Notes: generated by a model not told the origin, from the sequence alone. Counted from the stretch's first letter, positions 1 through 6,276 are shown. The stretch is DNA of 14,260 nucleotides from CBDUSL01 sp965370265 (GCA_965370265.1 CBDUSL010000017.1:1-14260); one strand, 5' to 3'. Made by a program: numbers and translations.

Positions 1-2
1 CT

Positions 3-1778
3 CTTTCAGACCTTGAAGTTACCCACCGGACACAAAAAGGCAGTCTTTGGTATATCAGATATCCAGTTATCGGCACGGCCGATCAGTTTATTGAAGTGGC
101 GACAACCCGCCCGGAAACTATGCTGGGTGATACAGCCGTGGCCGTTAACCCAAAAGACAAAAGGTATAAAAAATTAGTGGGCAAGCATGTCTTACTCCCT
201 CTTATTAACCGAGAAATCCCGATTGTCACTGACCCCGACGTGGATATGGAGTTCGGCACCGGCGCGGTTAAAGTAACTCCCGCTCATGATGATTTTGACT
301 TTCAGGTTGCCCAAAGGCATAACTTGCCTATTATTCAGGTGATTGGGCTTGACGGCAAGATGACTAAAGAAGCTTCGGAAAGCTTTTTCGGTTTAAAAGT
401 TATGGAAGCCCGGGAAAAAGTAATACATCAGCTTAAACATCATGGTTTTCTTCACAAAATTGATGATTATGAAAACGCTATCAGCTATTGCGAAAGATGC
501 AATAGTGTTATTGAGCCTATGGCAACCAAGCAATGGTTTGTAAAAATGAAAGACCTGGCTAAAGAAGCAATAAAAGTGGTTAAGGAAGAGAAAATAAAGA
601 TAGTTCCCAAACGCTTTGAAAAGGTTTATTTTCATTTTTTGAATAATATTAGAGATTGGTGCATTTCCCGACAGCTTTGGTGGGGCCACCAGATACCGGT
701 TTGGTATTGCCAAGACTGCGAAGAGATTATTGCTTCAGTAGAAAAACCGGCCCTGTGTAAAAAATGCAAAAGTAAAAGTTTTAAGCAGGACGAAGACACC
801 CTTGATACCTGGTTTTCAGCATCTCTTTGGACCTTCTCAACTTTGGGCTGGCCCGCCTCCGTCAAGACTTCGGCGGGCAGGCCCAAGAAAACTTGTGATC
901 TGGCAAGATTTCATCCTACTGACGTGATGGAAACCGGCCGGGATATTCTTTTCTTTTGGGTGGCCCGGATGGTGATGATGAGCCTTTACCACCGTAAAGA
1001 AGTGCCCTTTAAAACAGTTTATTTACACGGCCTTATCCTGGATAAAGACGGAAAAAAGATGTCAAAGTCAAAAGGAACCGGCGTTGATCCCCTGATAATG
1101 ACCGAGAAATACGGCACGGACGCGATTCGTTTAAGTCTAATTATGGGTACTTCCACCGGTCAGGATATGAAAATGCATGAACAGAAAATAGCCGGGGCCA
1201 GAAATTTCATGAACAAGCTCTGGAATATTGCCCGATTTACTTTTATGACTCCAAGGCCAAAAACTAAGTTAAAGTTAAAAACACTCGCCGACCAATGGAT
1301 TCTTTCCGAACTTAATACTTTAATTAAAGAAGCAACCGAAGATTTAGAAAAATTTGAATTCTCCCTAGCCACCGAAAAACTTTATGAATTTATTTGGCAT
1401 AAATTTGCCGACTGGTATCTGGAAATATCCAAACTGGAAAAAAACCAGGCTATTACTTACCACGTTCTGGAAAACATCCTTAAACTTCTTCATCCTTTTG
1501 CCCCGTTCATCACCGAAGAAATTTGGCAAAAGTTAAATCCAAAAAAAATGCTTTTAATTACCGAGTGGCCAAAAGCAGATTCCAAATTAATTAATAAAAA
1601 AACAAGTACTGAATTTACCAGGCTTCAAGATCTTATTATTCATCTTAGAAACGAGAAAAAAGAAAAGGGCTTAAGCCCTAAAGACGAATATATTGTTAAA
1701 AAGAAAAAATCTTCTTTACTGGAGGAGAATAAGGTGATTATTGAATGGCTGGCAAGAGTGAAGGTTGAATTGAAATAA
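3..1778 (+). CDS. valS: Valine--tRNA ligase, C-terminal two thirds (5' end outside window)
   Basis: Charges tRNA-Val with valine in the cytoplasm and clears mischarged threonine through its editing domain. The frame is open from the left edge, so the 591 residues seen lack the N-terminus and the HIGH motif. In order: the rest of the CP1 editing domain (ATTRPETMLGDTAVAV near position 96, then GTGAVKVTPAHD), the return to the Rossmann core (RDWCISRQLWWGHQIPVWYC), a zinc ribbon of two CxxC pairs, DTWFSASLW, the KMSKS loop at 1056-1070, and the helical anticodon-binding domain. The protein stops soon after that domain and lacks the long C-terminal coiled-coil arm of many bacterial ValRS. About 11 residues (ASVKTSAGRPK) after the LGWP motif are encoded by a palindromic repeat and look like an in-frame insertion. 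GTG at 96 is internal, not a start. The family assignment is certain; the reading as an insertion rests on remembered family sequences. Confidence 0.97.
   Translation, partial: LSDLEVTHRTQKGSLWYIRYPVIGTADQFIEVATTRPETMLGDTAVAVNPKDKRYKKLVGKHVLLPLINREIPIVTDPDVDMEFGTGAVKVTPAHDDFDFQVAQRHNLPIIQVIGLDGKMTKEASESFFGLKVMEAREKVIHQLKHHGFLHKIDDYENAISYCERCNSVIEPMATKQWFVKMKDLAKEAIKVVKEEKIKIVPKRFEKVYFHFLNNIRDWCISRQLWWGHQIPVWYCQDCEEIIASVEKPALCKKCKSKSFKQDEDTLDTWFSASLWTFSTLGWPASVKTSAGRPKKTCDLARFHPTDVMETGRDILFFWVARMVMMSLYHRKEVPFKTVYLHGLILDKDGKKMSKSKGTGVDPLIMTEKYGTDAIRLSLIMGTSTGQDMKMHEQKIAGARNFMNKLWNIARFTFMTPRPKTKLKLKTLADQWILSELNTLIKEATEDLEKFEFSLATEKLYEFIWHKFADWYLEISKLEKNQAITYHVLENILKLLHPFAPFITEEIWQKLNPKKMLLITEWPKADSKLINKKTSTEFTRLQDLIIHLRNEKKEKGLSPKDEYIVKKKKSSLLEENKVIIEWLARVKVELK
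842..887. repeat. GC-rich palindromic repeat inserted in frame in valS
   Basis: Two 16-base arms (842-857 and 872-887) are inverted copies with three mismatches around a 14-base spacer. The core reads gcccgcc ... ggcgggc. The GC content contrasts sharply with the surrounding AT-rich gene. It falls exactly where the protein has extra residues between LGWP and the DLxRFxPTD segment, and its length keeps the frame. From memory, near-identical cccgcc/ggcggg palindromes are dispersed in Parcubacteria genomes; I could not search for other copies, and I see no second copy in this window. It resembles in principle the protein-coding palindromic elements of Rickettsia. Confidence 0.7.
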
Positions 1779-1785
1779 AACATCA

Positions 1786-1832
1786 CAGGCTAGAAAGCCT
1801 GCGCTATGTTGAGTGAAAATATCCGTAGCGCA
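1786..1832. repeat. REP-like double hairpin after valS
   Basis: A six-pair hairpin CAGGCT-agaa-AGCCTG (1786-1801) is followed by a second stem, 1800-1808 with 1824-1832 (TGCGCTATG / CGTAGCGCA, one wobble pair). The two share two bases. The pattern recalls short intergenic repeats of the form caggct..agcctg..gcta seen in other uncultured bacteria, but the resemblance is from memory. The second stem also overlaps the terminator hairpin next to it, so the two cannot form together. Confidence 0.5.
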
Positions 1833-1856
1833 CCTTTTTTTAAGGGGCGCTTTTTT
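1828..1856 (+). terminator. Probable valS transcription terminator
   Basis: Stem GCGCACC (1828-1834) with GGGGCGC (1844-1850), six of seven pairs, loop of nine, followed by six T (1851-1856). It lies 50 bases after the valS stop codon. The overlapping upstream stem (1800-1832) is itself followed by CC and seven T, so either may end transcription. Confidence 0.65.
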
Positions 1857-1871
1857 CAATCCCCAAAAGTC

Positions 1872-1900
1872 TTGACAATAAGTCAATTTTACGTTAAGGT
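1872..1900 (+). promoter_or_regulatory. Probable promoter with palindromic -35 region
   Basis: A perfect -35 hexamer TTGACA (1872-1877) is followed after 17 bases by a poor -10, TAAGGT (1895-1900, three of six). The -35 lies in a perfect inverted repeat TTGAC-aataa-GTCAA (1872-1886), which could be an operator. The downstream gene at 1926 is the only candidate target. Confidence 0.45.
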
Positions 1901-1912
1901 TGAAAATCAAAA

Positions 1913-1919
1913 AAGGAGG
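1913..1919 (+). promoter_or_regulatory. Strong Shine-Dalgarno site that sets the start at 1926
   Basis: AAGGAGG sits six bases before the ATG at 1926. It is the best ribosome binding site in the window; most other genes here have weak or no such site. It rules out the upstream in-frame ATG at 1806, which lies inside the terminator region. Confidence 0.85.
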
Positions 1920-1925
1920 AGAAAG

Positions 1926-2375
1926 ATGTACCTTGATAAAGTAATGTTATTAGTGGCTGTTAGCGAATTTGTCAAAGACAGTAAACACTTTTTTTCAGTC
2001 AACCTACCAGTTCCGATATTTGATTCGGTATTTGTGGATGCCAATAAGGCAAAGTTTGTTATGGGGGAACCTAGAAATTTTGAAGAAAAAGAGTTAACTT
2101 TTGAAGAGGCTCTAGAGATTGTCAAACCATTTATTCAGCCGAGGTCTTCTTTGGTGAAAAAAGAAGAAAAACCAGAAGGAAAGATAAAAATTGTTAAGTT
2201 TCCAAGTGTGCCTGAATACGAAAAAGGGATATGGATACTAGTCACTGGAACAGTAAAAGCTCAAAGAGCTGCGTACGACTTGGTAGACACCAGCACAAAT
2301 CCGACAATTGAATGGCATTTTGTTATTTATGCTTCGAAAATCGTACTTAAACCAAGGGGAGAGACCTACCCCTAA
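1926..2375 (+). CDS. Hypothetical protein, 149 residues, unrecognised
   Basis: I do not recognise this protein. It has no signal peptide, membrane segment, Cys/His metal cluster or nucleotide-binding motif. The first 70 residues mix hydrophobic strands with an acidic helix (EEKELTFEEALEIV, about 53-66). A charged lysine/glutamate linker follows (about 75-90), then a second half rich in beta-type stretches (GKIKIVKF, GIWILVTGTV, WHFVIYASKIVL), suggesting a small alpha/beta or beta-sandwich fold in two parts. The start at 1926 is set by a perfect AAGGAGG six bases upstream. The gene is monocistronic: hairpins and its own promoter lie before it and a strong terminator after it. Its strong Shine-Dalgarno site, unlike its neighbours, and its isolation hint at horizontal acquisition. 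That it is a real gene is likely; its function is unknown. Confidence 0.8.
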   Translation: MYLDKVMLLVAVSEFVKDSKHFFSVNLPVPIFDSVFVDANKAKFVMGEPRNFEEKELTFEEALEIVKPFIQPRSSLVKKEEKPEGKIKIVKFPSVPEYEKGIWILVTGTVKAQRAAYDLVDTSTNPTIEWHFVIYASKIVLKPRGETYP

Positions 2376-2398
2376 ATAAAAATGCTTATAACTAAAAC

Positions 2399-2428
2399 AA
2401 CCGTCTCGACTCCTTGGGGCGGTTTTTT
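2399..2428 (+). terminator. Rho-independent terminator of the orphan gene
   Basis: Stem AACCGTCTC (2399-2407) with GGGGCGGTT (2416-2424), nine pairs including two G-T wobbles, loop of eight, then a T run to 2428. It begins 23 bases after the stop codon at 2375. On the minus strand the T run is interrupted, so it is a weaker terminator for the gene ending at 2462. Confidence 0.85.
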
Positions 2429-2450
2429 AATATCTAATATCTCAATATCT
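2429..2450. repeat. Three short direct repeats AATATCT
   Basis: AATATCT occurs at 2429-2435, 2436-2442 and 2444-2450, directly after the terminator and just before the 3' end of the convergent pilB-type gene. No function is apparent; it could be replication slippage in AT-rich spacer DNA. Confidence 0.4.
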
Positions 2451-2461
2451 TTAATAACTTC

Positions 2462-4222
2462 CTATTCGGAAACTCTAAACACTTCGGAAACCGAAGTAAT
2501 ACCATCCAGAGCTTTTAACAAACCATCCTGGACCATAGTAACCATTCCGCTTTTAAGGGCCACGTCTTTCATCTGGTATTCAGAAACCTGGCCGGAAAGG
2601 ATTATTTTTTCAATTTCCGCATTCATGGTAAAAACTTCAAAAATGCCAATCCTGCCTTTAAAACCGGTTTTGCCGCACTTGTCACAACCTTCACCGCGGA
2701 AGAACTTTAAGTTAGATAAGTCAGCTTGTTCACTTGAGCTCTTTGGAATTTCAGAAAGAATTTTCTTTACCCTTTGGAGAGTCTCTTCATCCAGATGATC
2801 TTCTGTTTTGCAATCCGAACAAATTTTTCTGACCAGTCTCTGGGCCATCACCGCGTTTAAGGCCGGCGCCAGCAAAAAAGGTTTGGTACCCATAGCCAGA
2901 AAACGAGGAATAACTCCGGCCGCGTCATTTGAGTGAATAGTACTCAATACCAAGTGTCCAGTCAGCGCCGCCTGTATCGCAATTTCAACTGTTTCCAAGT
3001 CTCTGATTTCACCGACCATAATTATATCCGGGTCCTGGCGAAGAATAGATTTTAAGCCATTAGCATAAGTGTAGCGCCTACGACCTTTTTTAACGGTGGT
3101 TTTACCTTCGCTGGTCACCACTTGTGATTCCCCTTCATCTTCTTCGTGTTCTACTTGACTTTGATTTATACCGGTAAGCTGGTATTCGATAGGGTCTTCC
3201 AGAGTAATAATTTTTGTTTCGGTGCTGTTTAGTTTATTTAAAACGGCGTAAAGGGCGGTGGTTTTACCGGACCCGGTGGGCCCAGAGGTAATTACCATGC
3301 CATTGGGACGGGTGATTTCTTTTTCCAGTCTTTTGTAAGCCTCCCCCCTCAATCCTAGTTCATGAAAAGAAAGATTTTCTGCGCCCTGTATCAAAAGCCT
3401 CATAACCACACTTTCACCGTAGGAAGTGGGAATAGTGGAAACACGAACATCCACCTTTCCCTCTTTTAAAAACAAAGTGATCCGTCCGTCTTGGGGAGCG
3501 GTAGTAATATTAATCTTCATTCCGGAAAGAAGTTTAATTCGGCTGATTATTCTCTTCCACATATCAGCCGGTAGTTCAGTGACATTCTGCAATACTCCGT
3601 CAATCCGATATCTTACCTTAATGCCCGCTTCCTCCGCTTCAATATGCAGATCGGAAGATTTGGCGTTAAGGGCCCCGGCAATAATAATATTTAAAGTTTC
3701 CGTCAAAGGTACCTTATGAATTTTCGCGACCAGTTCGGAAAAATCAACCGCTTCATGCTTAAACTTATCAATTGCCTCTTGGGCAATTTCTATGCCCTTA
3801 ACCTCTTTTTTTATCTTGGGTAACCTCTCGTAAAGTTTCATTGCTTCATCAAAACTATGATCCGAAATTAGATAAAGGCCGATATGAGACTGAAATTTTT
3901 CGCTTATTTTTTCCATTAATTCCGGCAAATCAGGGCTGTTTGAATCAATCATGGCCAGGCGAATTTCTTTGCCCGATTTCAAAAAACATACTGAATGATG
4001 CTTAAGAGCCTCTTCTTTGGTGATTATAGAGAGTGTTTCCGGACCAATGGGAAAACCGACCAGGTTTATATAATTAATTCCCTCGTCTTCCGCCTTTCTT
4101 CTGACCAAACTTTCTTTTTCTTTAATCTGAATTTCACCCATTTTCTCCTCAAATTTCTCTTCGGTGTCATTACTAAGAAAAGGGCTGTTTTTAACGGATT
4201 GGTTTTGATTATCGTTATCCAT
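2462..4222 (-). CDS. pilB: GspE/PilB-type secretion or type IV pilus assembly ATPase
   Basis: Hexameric cytoplasmic ATPase that drives pilin polymerisation at the inner membrane with a PilC/GspF platform. From the ATG at 4222 it has 586 residues. An N-terminal T2SSE_N-like domain spans about 45-135. The ATPase core has Walker A GPTGSGKT (314-321), the Asp box EDPIEYQ (342-348), Walker B PDIIMVGEIRD (near 398-408) and the His box HLVLSTIHSND (423-433). Two CxxC pairs (468/471 and 513/516) form the usual zinc site. An insertion of roughly 25 residues (358-385), acidic then basic, separates the Asp box from the segment before Walker B. ATG 4237 is also in frame, but a TGnTATAAT element overlaps it and AGGA precedes 4222, so I chose 4222. 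No pilin or platform gene is in view. The family is certain; pilus versus secretion is inferred from what CPR bacteria usually carry. Confidence 0.93.
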   Translation of the reverse strand: MDNDNQNQSVKNSPFLSNDTEEKFEEKMGEIQIKEKESLVRRKAEDEGINYINLVGFPIGPETLSIITKEEALKHHSVCFLKSGKEIRLAMIDSNSPDLPELMEKISEKFQSHIGLYLISDHSFDEAMKLYERLPKIKKEVKGIEIAQEAIDKFKHEAVDFSELVAKIHKVPLTETLNIIIAGALNAKSSDLHIEAEEAGIKVRYRIDGVLQNVTELPADMWKRIISRIKLLSGMKINITTAPQDGRITLFLKEGKVDVRVSTIPTSYGESVVMRLLIQGAENLSFHELGLRGEAYKRLEKEITRPNGMVITSGPTGSGKTTALYAVLNKLNSTETKIITLEDPIEYQLTGINQSQVEHEEDEGESQVVTSEGKTTVKKGRRRYTYANGLKSILRQDPDIIMVGEIRDLETVEIAIQAALTGHLVLSTIHSNDAAGVIPRFLAMGTKPFLLAPALNAVMAQRLVRKICSDCKTEDHLDEETLQRVKKILSEIPKSSSEQADLSNLKFFRGEGCDKCGKTGFKGRIGIFEVFTMNAEIEKIILSGQVSEYQMKDVALKSGMVTMVQDGLLKALDGITSVSEVFRVSE

Positions 4223-4235
4223 AAATTTCCTATTC

Positions 4236-4244
4236 ATTATATCA
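4236..4244 (-). promoter_or_regulatory. Extended -10 promoter element of the pilB-type gene
   Basis: Read on the minus strand, TGATATAAT matches TGnTATAAT exactly. No good -35 is visible upstream. Transcription would start near 4229, about seven bases before the ATG at 4222, giving a very short leader. The element overlaps the alternative ATG at 4237. Confidence 0.55.
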
Positions 4245-4297
4245 AAAAAAAACCTTTTATAAAATAAACGGCTCTAGAGATTTTTATTCCGGATTTA

Positions 4298-5440
4298 TTA
4301 GGGTCTTTTACGGTAGTATCCGGCTACTTTGTTTTTTATTTTTTCCTCTGCTTCAATAATATCAGCTGCTTCGATTTTAATTTTGGTAAAATCTTTAGTC
4401 CCCTCCGGATTAAACTCACGAAAAAGTCTCACTCCATCAATCTGCTGGACAGTGTAAACAATCGCTTCTATCTGGCTACTCCTTGATTCGTACAAAAGAA
4501 CCACCATTTCAGCTTGGGGGGTATTAATAATCAACTCATCAATTACACCGAGAAGATCTGTTTCGACTGCTTTTGATTTTTCAAAATCACGAAGTGAAAT
4601 AAGAGACCAGATAAAACGTTGATTAAAATCCTCCTGCAGGCGAGCCAGTACCCGGCCCCATAGTTTCAAGGTAGCAATTGATTTAGTCTGATAAAGATTT
4701 TTTATAATTTCATCCCGGCGGGCCCCGGAAGCAACAAGGTGAGAGGATATAGCCAGCGACCTGGGAGTAACTGAAGCAGTCCGAAAACTTTTGGTTTTGG
4801 AAATAATTCCGGTTAACAGATTTGTGGCTATATGTTCGTCAAGAATTTCCTCGCCCATTTCTTTTATCAGTTCAAAAATTATCTCGGATGAAGAAGTAGC
4901 CGTAATATCAACCAGATTTATCTGGCCAAAATAATCATTTGCTGGATTATGATCAATATTAATAATGGGGGTCTGGAAAAAGAACTCCGCACTATTATCA
5001 TAAAGCTGACCCAACGAATCAAGGTCAACCGAGTCTAAAACAAAAATTAAGTCATAATCAAAGGCCCCGGCAGCCGTGGAAATATCTTTTTCTTCATAGT
5101 GTCCGTTTTTCGGGGTAATATAAATATTCAACTTATCGCTGGTAATATCGTAACTTAATTCTTCAACTTTTGTTTTTTCCACATTAAGAGTAATAATAAA
5201 TTTTTTTAGGTTTTTTAAATCAGAAAATATCTCTTGGCTTTTAGGCAAAAAGGAATGGGAGGGGGATAGGTTAAAATTATGGCAGACTATTTTGGCCTTT
5301 TTTTTCATTTTCTCCAAAGCCAAAAATAAGCCTAGCCCGGAAGCAATAGCGTCGGTTGAGGGATCATTCGGCAAAACAAGCAATATGTTGCCTGCTTTTT
5401 TTACTAAATCTATAGCTTGTTTATAGGGAAGGGGTTTCAT
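4298..5440 (-). CDS. DHH-family phosphoesterase-like protein with eroded catalytic motifs
   Basis: 380 residues with the architecture of DHH/DHHA1 proteins such as NrnA, which cleave nanoRNA and pAp with two Mn ions. The fold can be followed: motif I at 22-33 (PNDPSTDAIAS), motif II FVLDSVDLDSLG (D136), motif III NIDHNPAN (DHN at 163-165), motif IV GIISKTKSFRT (211-221), and a C-terminal DHHA1-like region. Against the family consensus, the motif I His and first Asp are replaced (Pro, Ser), the second His of DHH is Asn, the motif IV Asp is Lys, and the glycine-rich GGGH of DHHA1 is missing. D30, D136, D163 and H164 remain. It may be a binding or regulatory paralogue rather than an active hydrolase. 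The start at 5440 was chosen because the in-frame ATG at 5473 lies between the -35 and -10 of a near-consensus promoter. No Shine-Dalgarno is visible. Confidence 0.85.
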   Translation of the reverse strand: MKPLPYKQAIDLVKKAGNILLVLPNDPSTDAIASGLGLFLALEKMKKKAKIVCHNFNLSPSHSFLPKSQEIFSDLKNLKKFIITLNVEKTKVEELSYDITSDKLNIYITPKNGHYEEKDISTAAGAFDYDLIFVLDSVDLDSLGQLYDNSAEFFFQTPIINIDHNPANDYFGQINLVDITATSSSEIIFELIKEMGEEILDEHIATNLLTGIISKTKSFRTASVTPRSLAISSHLVASGARRDEIIKNLYQTKSIATLKLWGRVLARLQEDFNQRFIWSLISLRDFEKSKAVETDLLGVIDELIINTPQAEMVVLLYESRSSQIEAIVYTVQQIDGVRLFREFNPEGTKDFTKIKIEAADIIEAEEKIKNKVAGYYRKRP

Positions 5441-5464
5441 AATAAATAAAAAATATAATAGTTG

Positions 5465-5493
5465 AGTATACATTTAATAAAAAGAGGTGTCAA
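5465..5493 (-). promoter_or_regulatory. Near-consensus sigma-70 promoter of the DHH-family gene
   Basis: On the minus strand TTGACA (5493-5488), a 17-base spacer and TATACT (5470-5465). The expected start point is near 5458, about 18 bases before the ATG at 5440. The alternative ATG at 5473 sits upstream of the -10 and would not be transcribed. Confidence 0.8.
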
Positions 5494-5498
5494 GCCCA

Positions 5499-5527
5499 TT
5501 CACGGAGTATATTAATTCTGCTATATT
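5499..5527 (+). promoter_or_regulatory. Probable promoter of tsaE
   Basis: TTCACG (5499-5504, four of six), a 17-base spacer and TATATT (5522-5527) preceded by TGC, i.e. an extended -10. The start point would be near 5534, seven bases before the tsaE ATG. It is back to back with the minus-strand promoter, the two -35 elements being five bases apart. Confidence 0.6.
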
Positions 5528-5540
5528 AAAGGGACAAATT

Positions 5541-5972
5541 ATGGAAAAAATAATTACAAAAAAAGAAGAAGAAACCAGGAAATTTGGCCTTAAATTAGCC
5601 AAAAAAATTAAAGCGGGTGATATTCTGGCTCTTATTGGCAATCTTGGCGCCGGCAAAACCACCTTTATACAGGGCCTGGCCAAGGGCTTAGGAATTAAAA
5701 ATAAAATTACCAGCCCCACCTTCGTTCAGCTCAAAATTTATCCGGCCAGTAAAAGGGGGATTAAAAATCTTTATCACTTTGATTTTTACCGGCTTGAATC
5801 TCTTTCTTCTCTGGAAAGCCAGGGGTTGGAGGAATATTTAAAAAATAAAAATGGGGTAGTCGTTATTGAATGGGCCGATAAAATAAAAAAACTTCTTGGC
5901 CCAAAAACTAAAAAAATAAACTTTAAAATAAAAAATAAGCAATCAAGGATAATTACCATAAATAAAAAATAA
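5541..5972 (+). CDS. tsaE: tRNA t6A37 biosynthesis ATPase TsaE
   Basis: Small cytoplasmic P-loop ATPase that acts with TsaB and TsaD to make N6-threonylcarbamoyladenosine at position 37 of ANN-decoding tRNAs. 143 residues, close to the usual 150. P-loop GNLGAGKTT at 33-41, then SPTF (58-61), HFDFYRL (79-85) and VVVIEWAD (106-113), all family hallmarks. The lysine-rich tail (from about 115) is AT-rich and typical of this genome. The start at 5541 was chosen because family similarity begins there, AAAGGGA lies upstream, and the in-frame GTG at 5487 would read through a divergent promoter. The stop codon lies in the left arm of a bidirectional terminator. TsaB and TsaD genes are not in the window. 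Confidence 0.95.
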   Translation: MEKIITKKEEETRKFGLKLAKKIKAGDILALIGNLGAGKTTFIQGLAKGLGIKNKITSPTFVQLKIYPASKRGIKNLYHFDFYRLESLSSLESQGLEEYLKNKNGVVVIEWADKIKKLLGPKTKKINFKIKNKQSRIITINKK

Positions 5973-6001
5973 GAGTAAATTAATTAGTACTCTTATTTTT
6001 T
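5964..6001. terminator. Bidirectional terminator between tsaE and the rpmH-yidC operon
   Basis: Perfect 14-base inverted repeat, 5964-5977 with 5988-6001 (core TAAGAGTA / TACTCTTA, flanked by A6 and T6), loop of ten. It gives a T run in both directions, ending tsaE (+) and the minus-strand operon whose last gene stops at 6007. The left arm contains the tsaE stop codon (5970-5972). Confidence 0.88.
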
Positions 6002-6006
6002 AAAAT

Positions 6007-6276
6007 TTATATAGAAGCTGGTTCACTAACCGCTTTTTTTTCTTTTACGGCCGCTTCTTCCACCACCATTTTTTCTTTAGTAATAGAAATGACTTGATCG
6101 GCATGGATAATCAGGGCGTGGGAGATTAGGTTCGAGACAAGGCTTCCTTTTTTTACATGGAAACGAATTATTTTGTTAACGTCAGAATCATATTCGAAAT
6201 CACAAACCGTACCTAACTCTTGCCCGGCTTTCGTTTCTACCGGCAGATTGACAAGTTCTTTATGACGAAGCATCAT
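6007..6276 (-). CDS. PRC-barrel domain protein
   Basis: 89 residues. Residues about 8-70 (LVNLPVETKAGQELGTVCDF ... HADQVISITKEKMVV) match the PRC-barrel pattern: a Gly after the first strand pair, the 'xLGxVxD' turn and a closing hydrophobic strand. The fold is known from the RimM C-terminal domain and the photosynthetic reaction centre H subunit. The last 20 residues are a low-complexity Ala/Glu/Lys tail. The start was taken at the ATG pair 6276/6273; a TTG at 6291 is also in frame but unlikely. The gene overlaps the end of yidC by 17 bases and is the last of the rpmH-rnpA-yidD-yidC operon, so it is probably translationally coupled to yidC. In many bacteria the gene after yidC is jag (KH-R3H), which is absent. 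The domain is clear; the role is unknown. Confidence 0.85.
   Translation of the reverse strand: MMLRHKELVNLPVETKAGQELGTVCDFEYDSDVNKIIRFHVKKGSLVSNLISHALIIHADQVISITKEKMVVEEAAVKEKKAVSEPASI

Noticed and set aside
393..886. Minus-strand open frames inside valS
   Set aside because: Antisense shadows of a well-conserved synthetase; no start signals or recognisable protein.
1806..1925. Longer form of the orphan gene starting at ATG 1806
   Set aside because: It would read through the valS terminator hairpins and the TTGACA promoter; the AAGGAGG site places the start at 1926.
2382..2798. Plus-strand open frame of 138 codons opposite the pilB-type gene
   Set aside because: It lies almost wholly antisense to a clearly real coding region, reads through the terminator, and shows no family features.
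4260..4297. Terminator after the DHH-family gene
   Set aside because: Only the short palindrome CTCTAGAG and scattered T runs are seen; no stem of convincing length precedes a T run.
5441..5473. Start of the DHH-family gene at ATG 5473
   Set aside because: This ATG lies upstream of the -10 in a near-consensus promoter and would not be in the transcript; the extra residues (MYTQLLYFLFI) are not family-like.
5487..5540. GTG start of tsaE at 5487
   Set aside because: It overlaps both divergent promoters and adds residues before the family's normal N-terminus.
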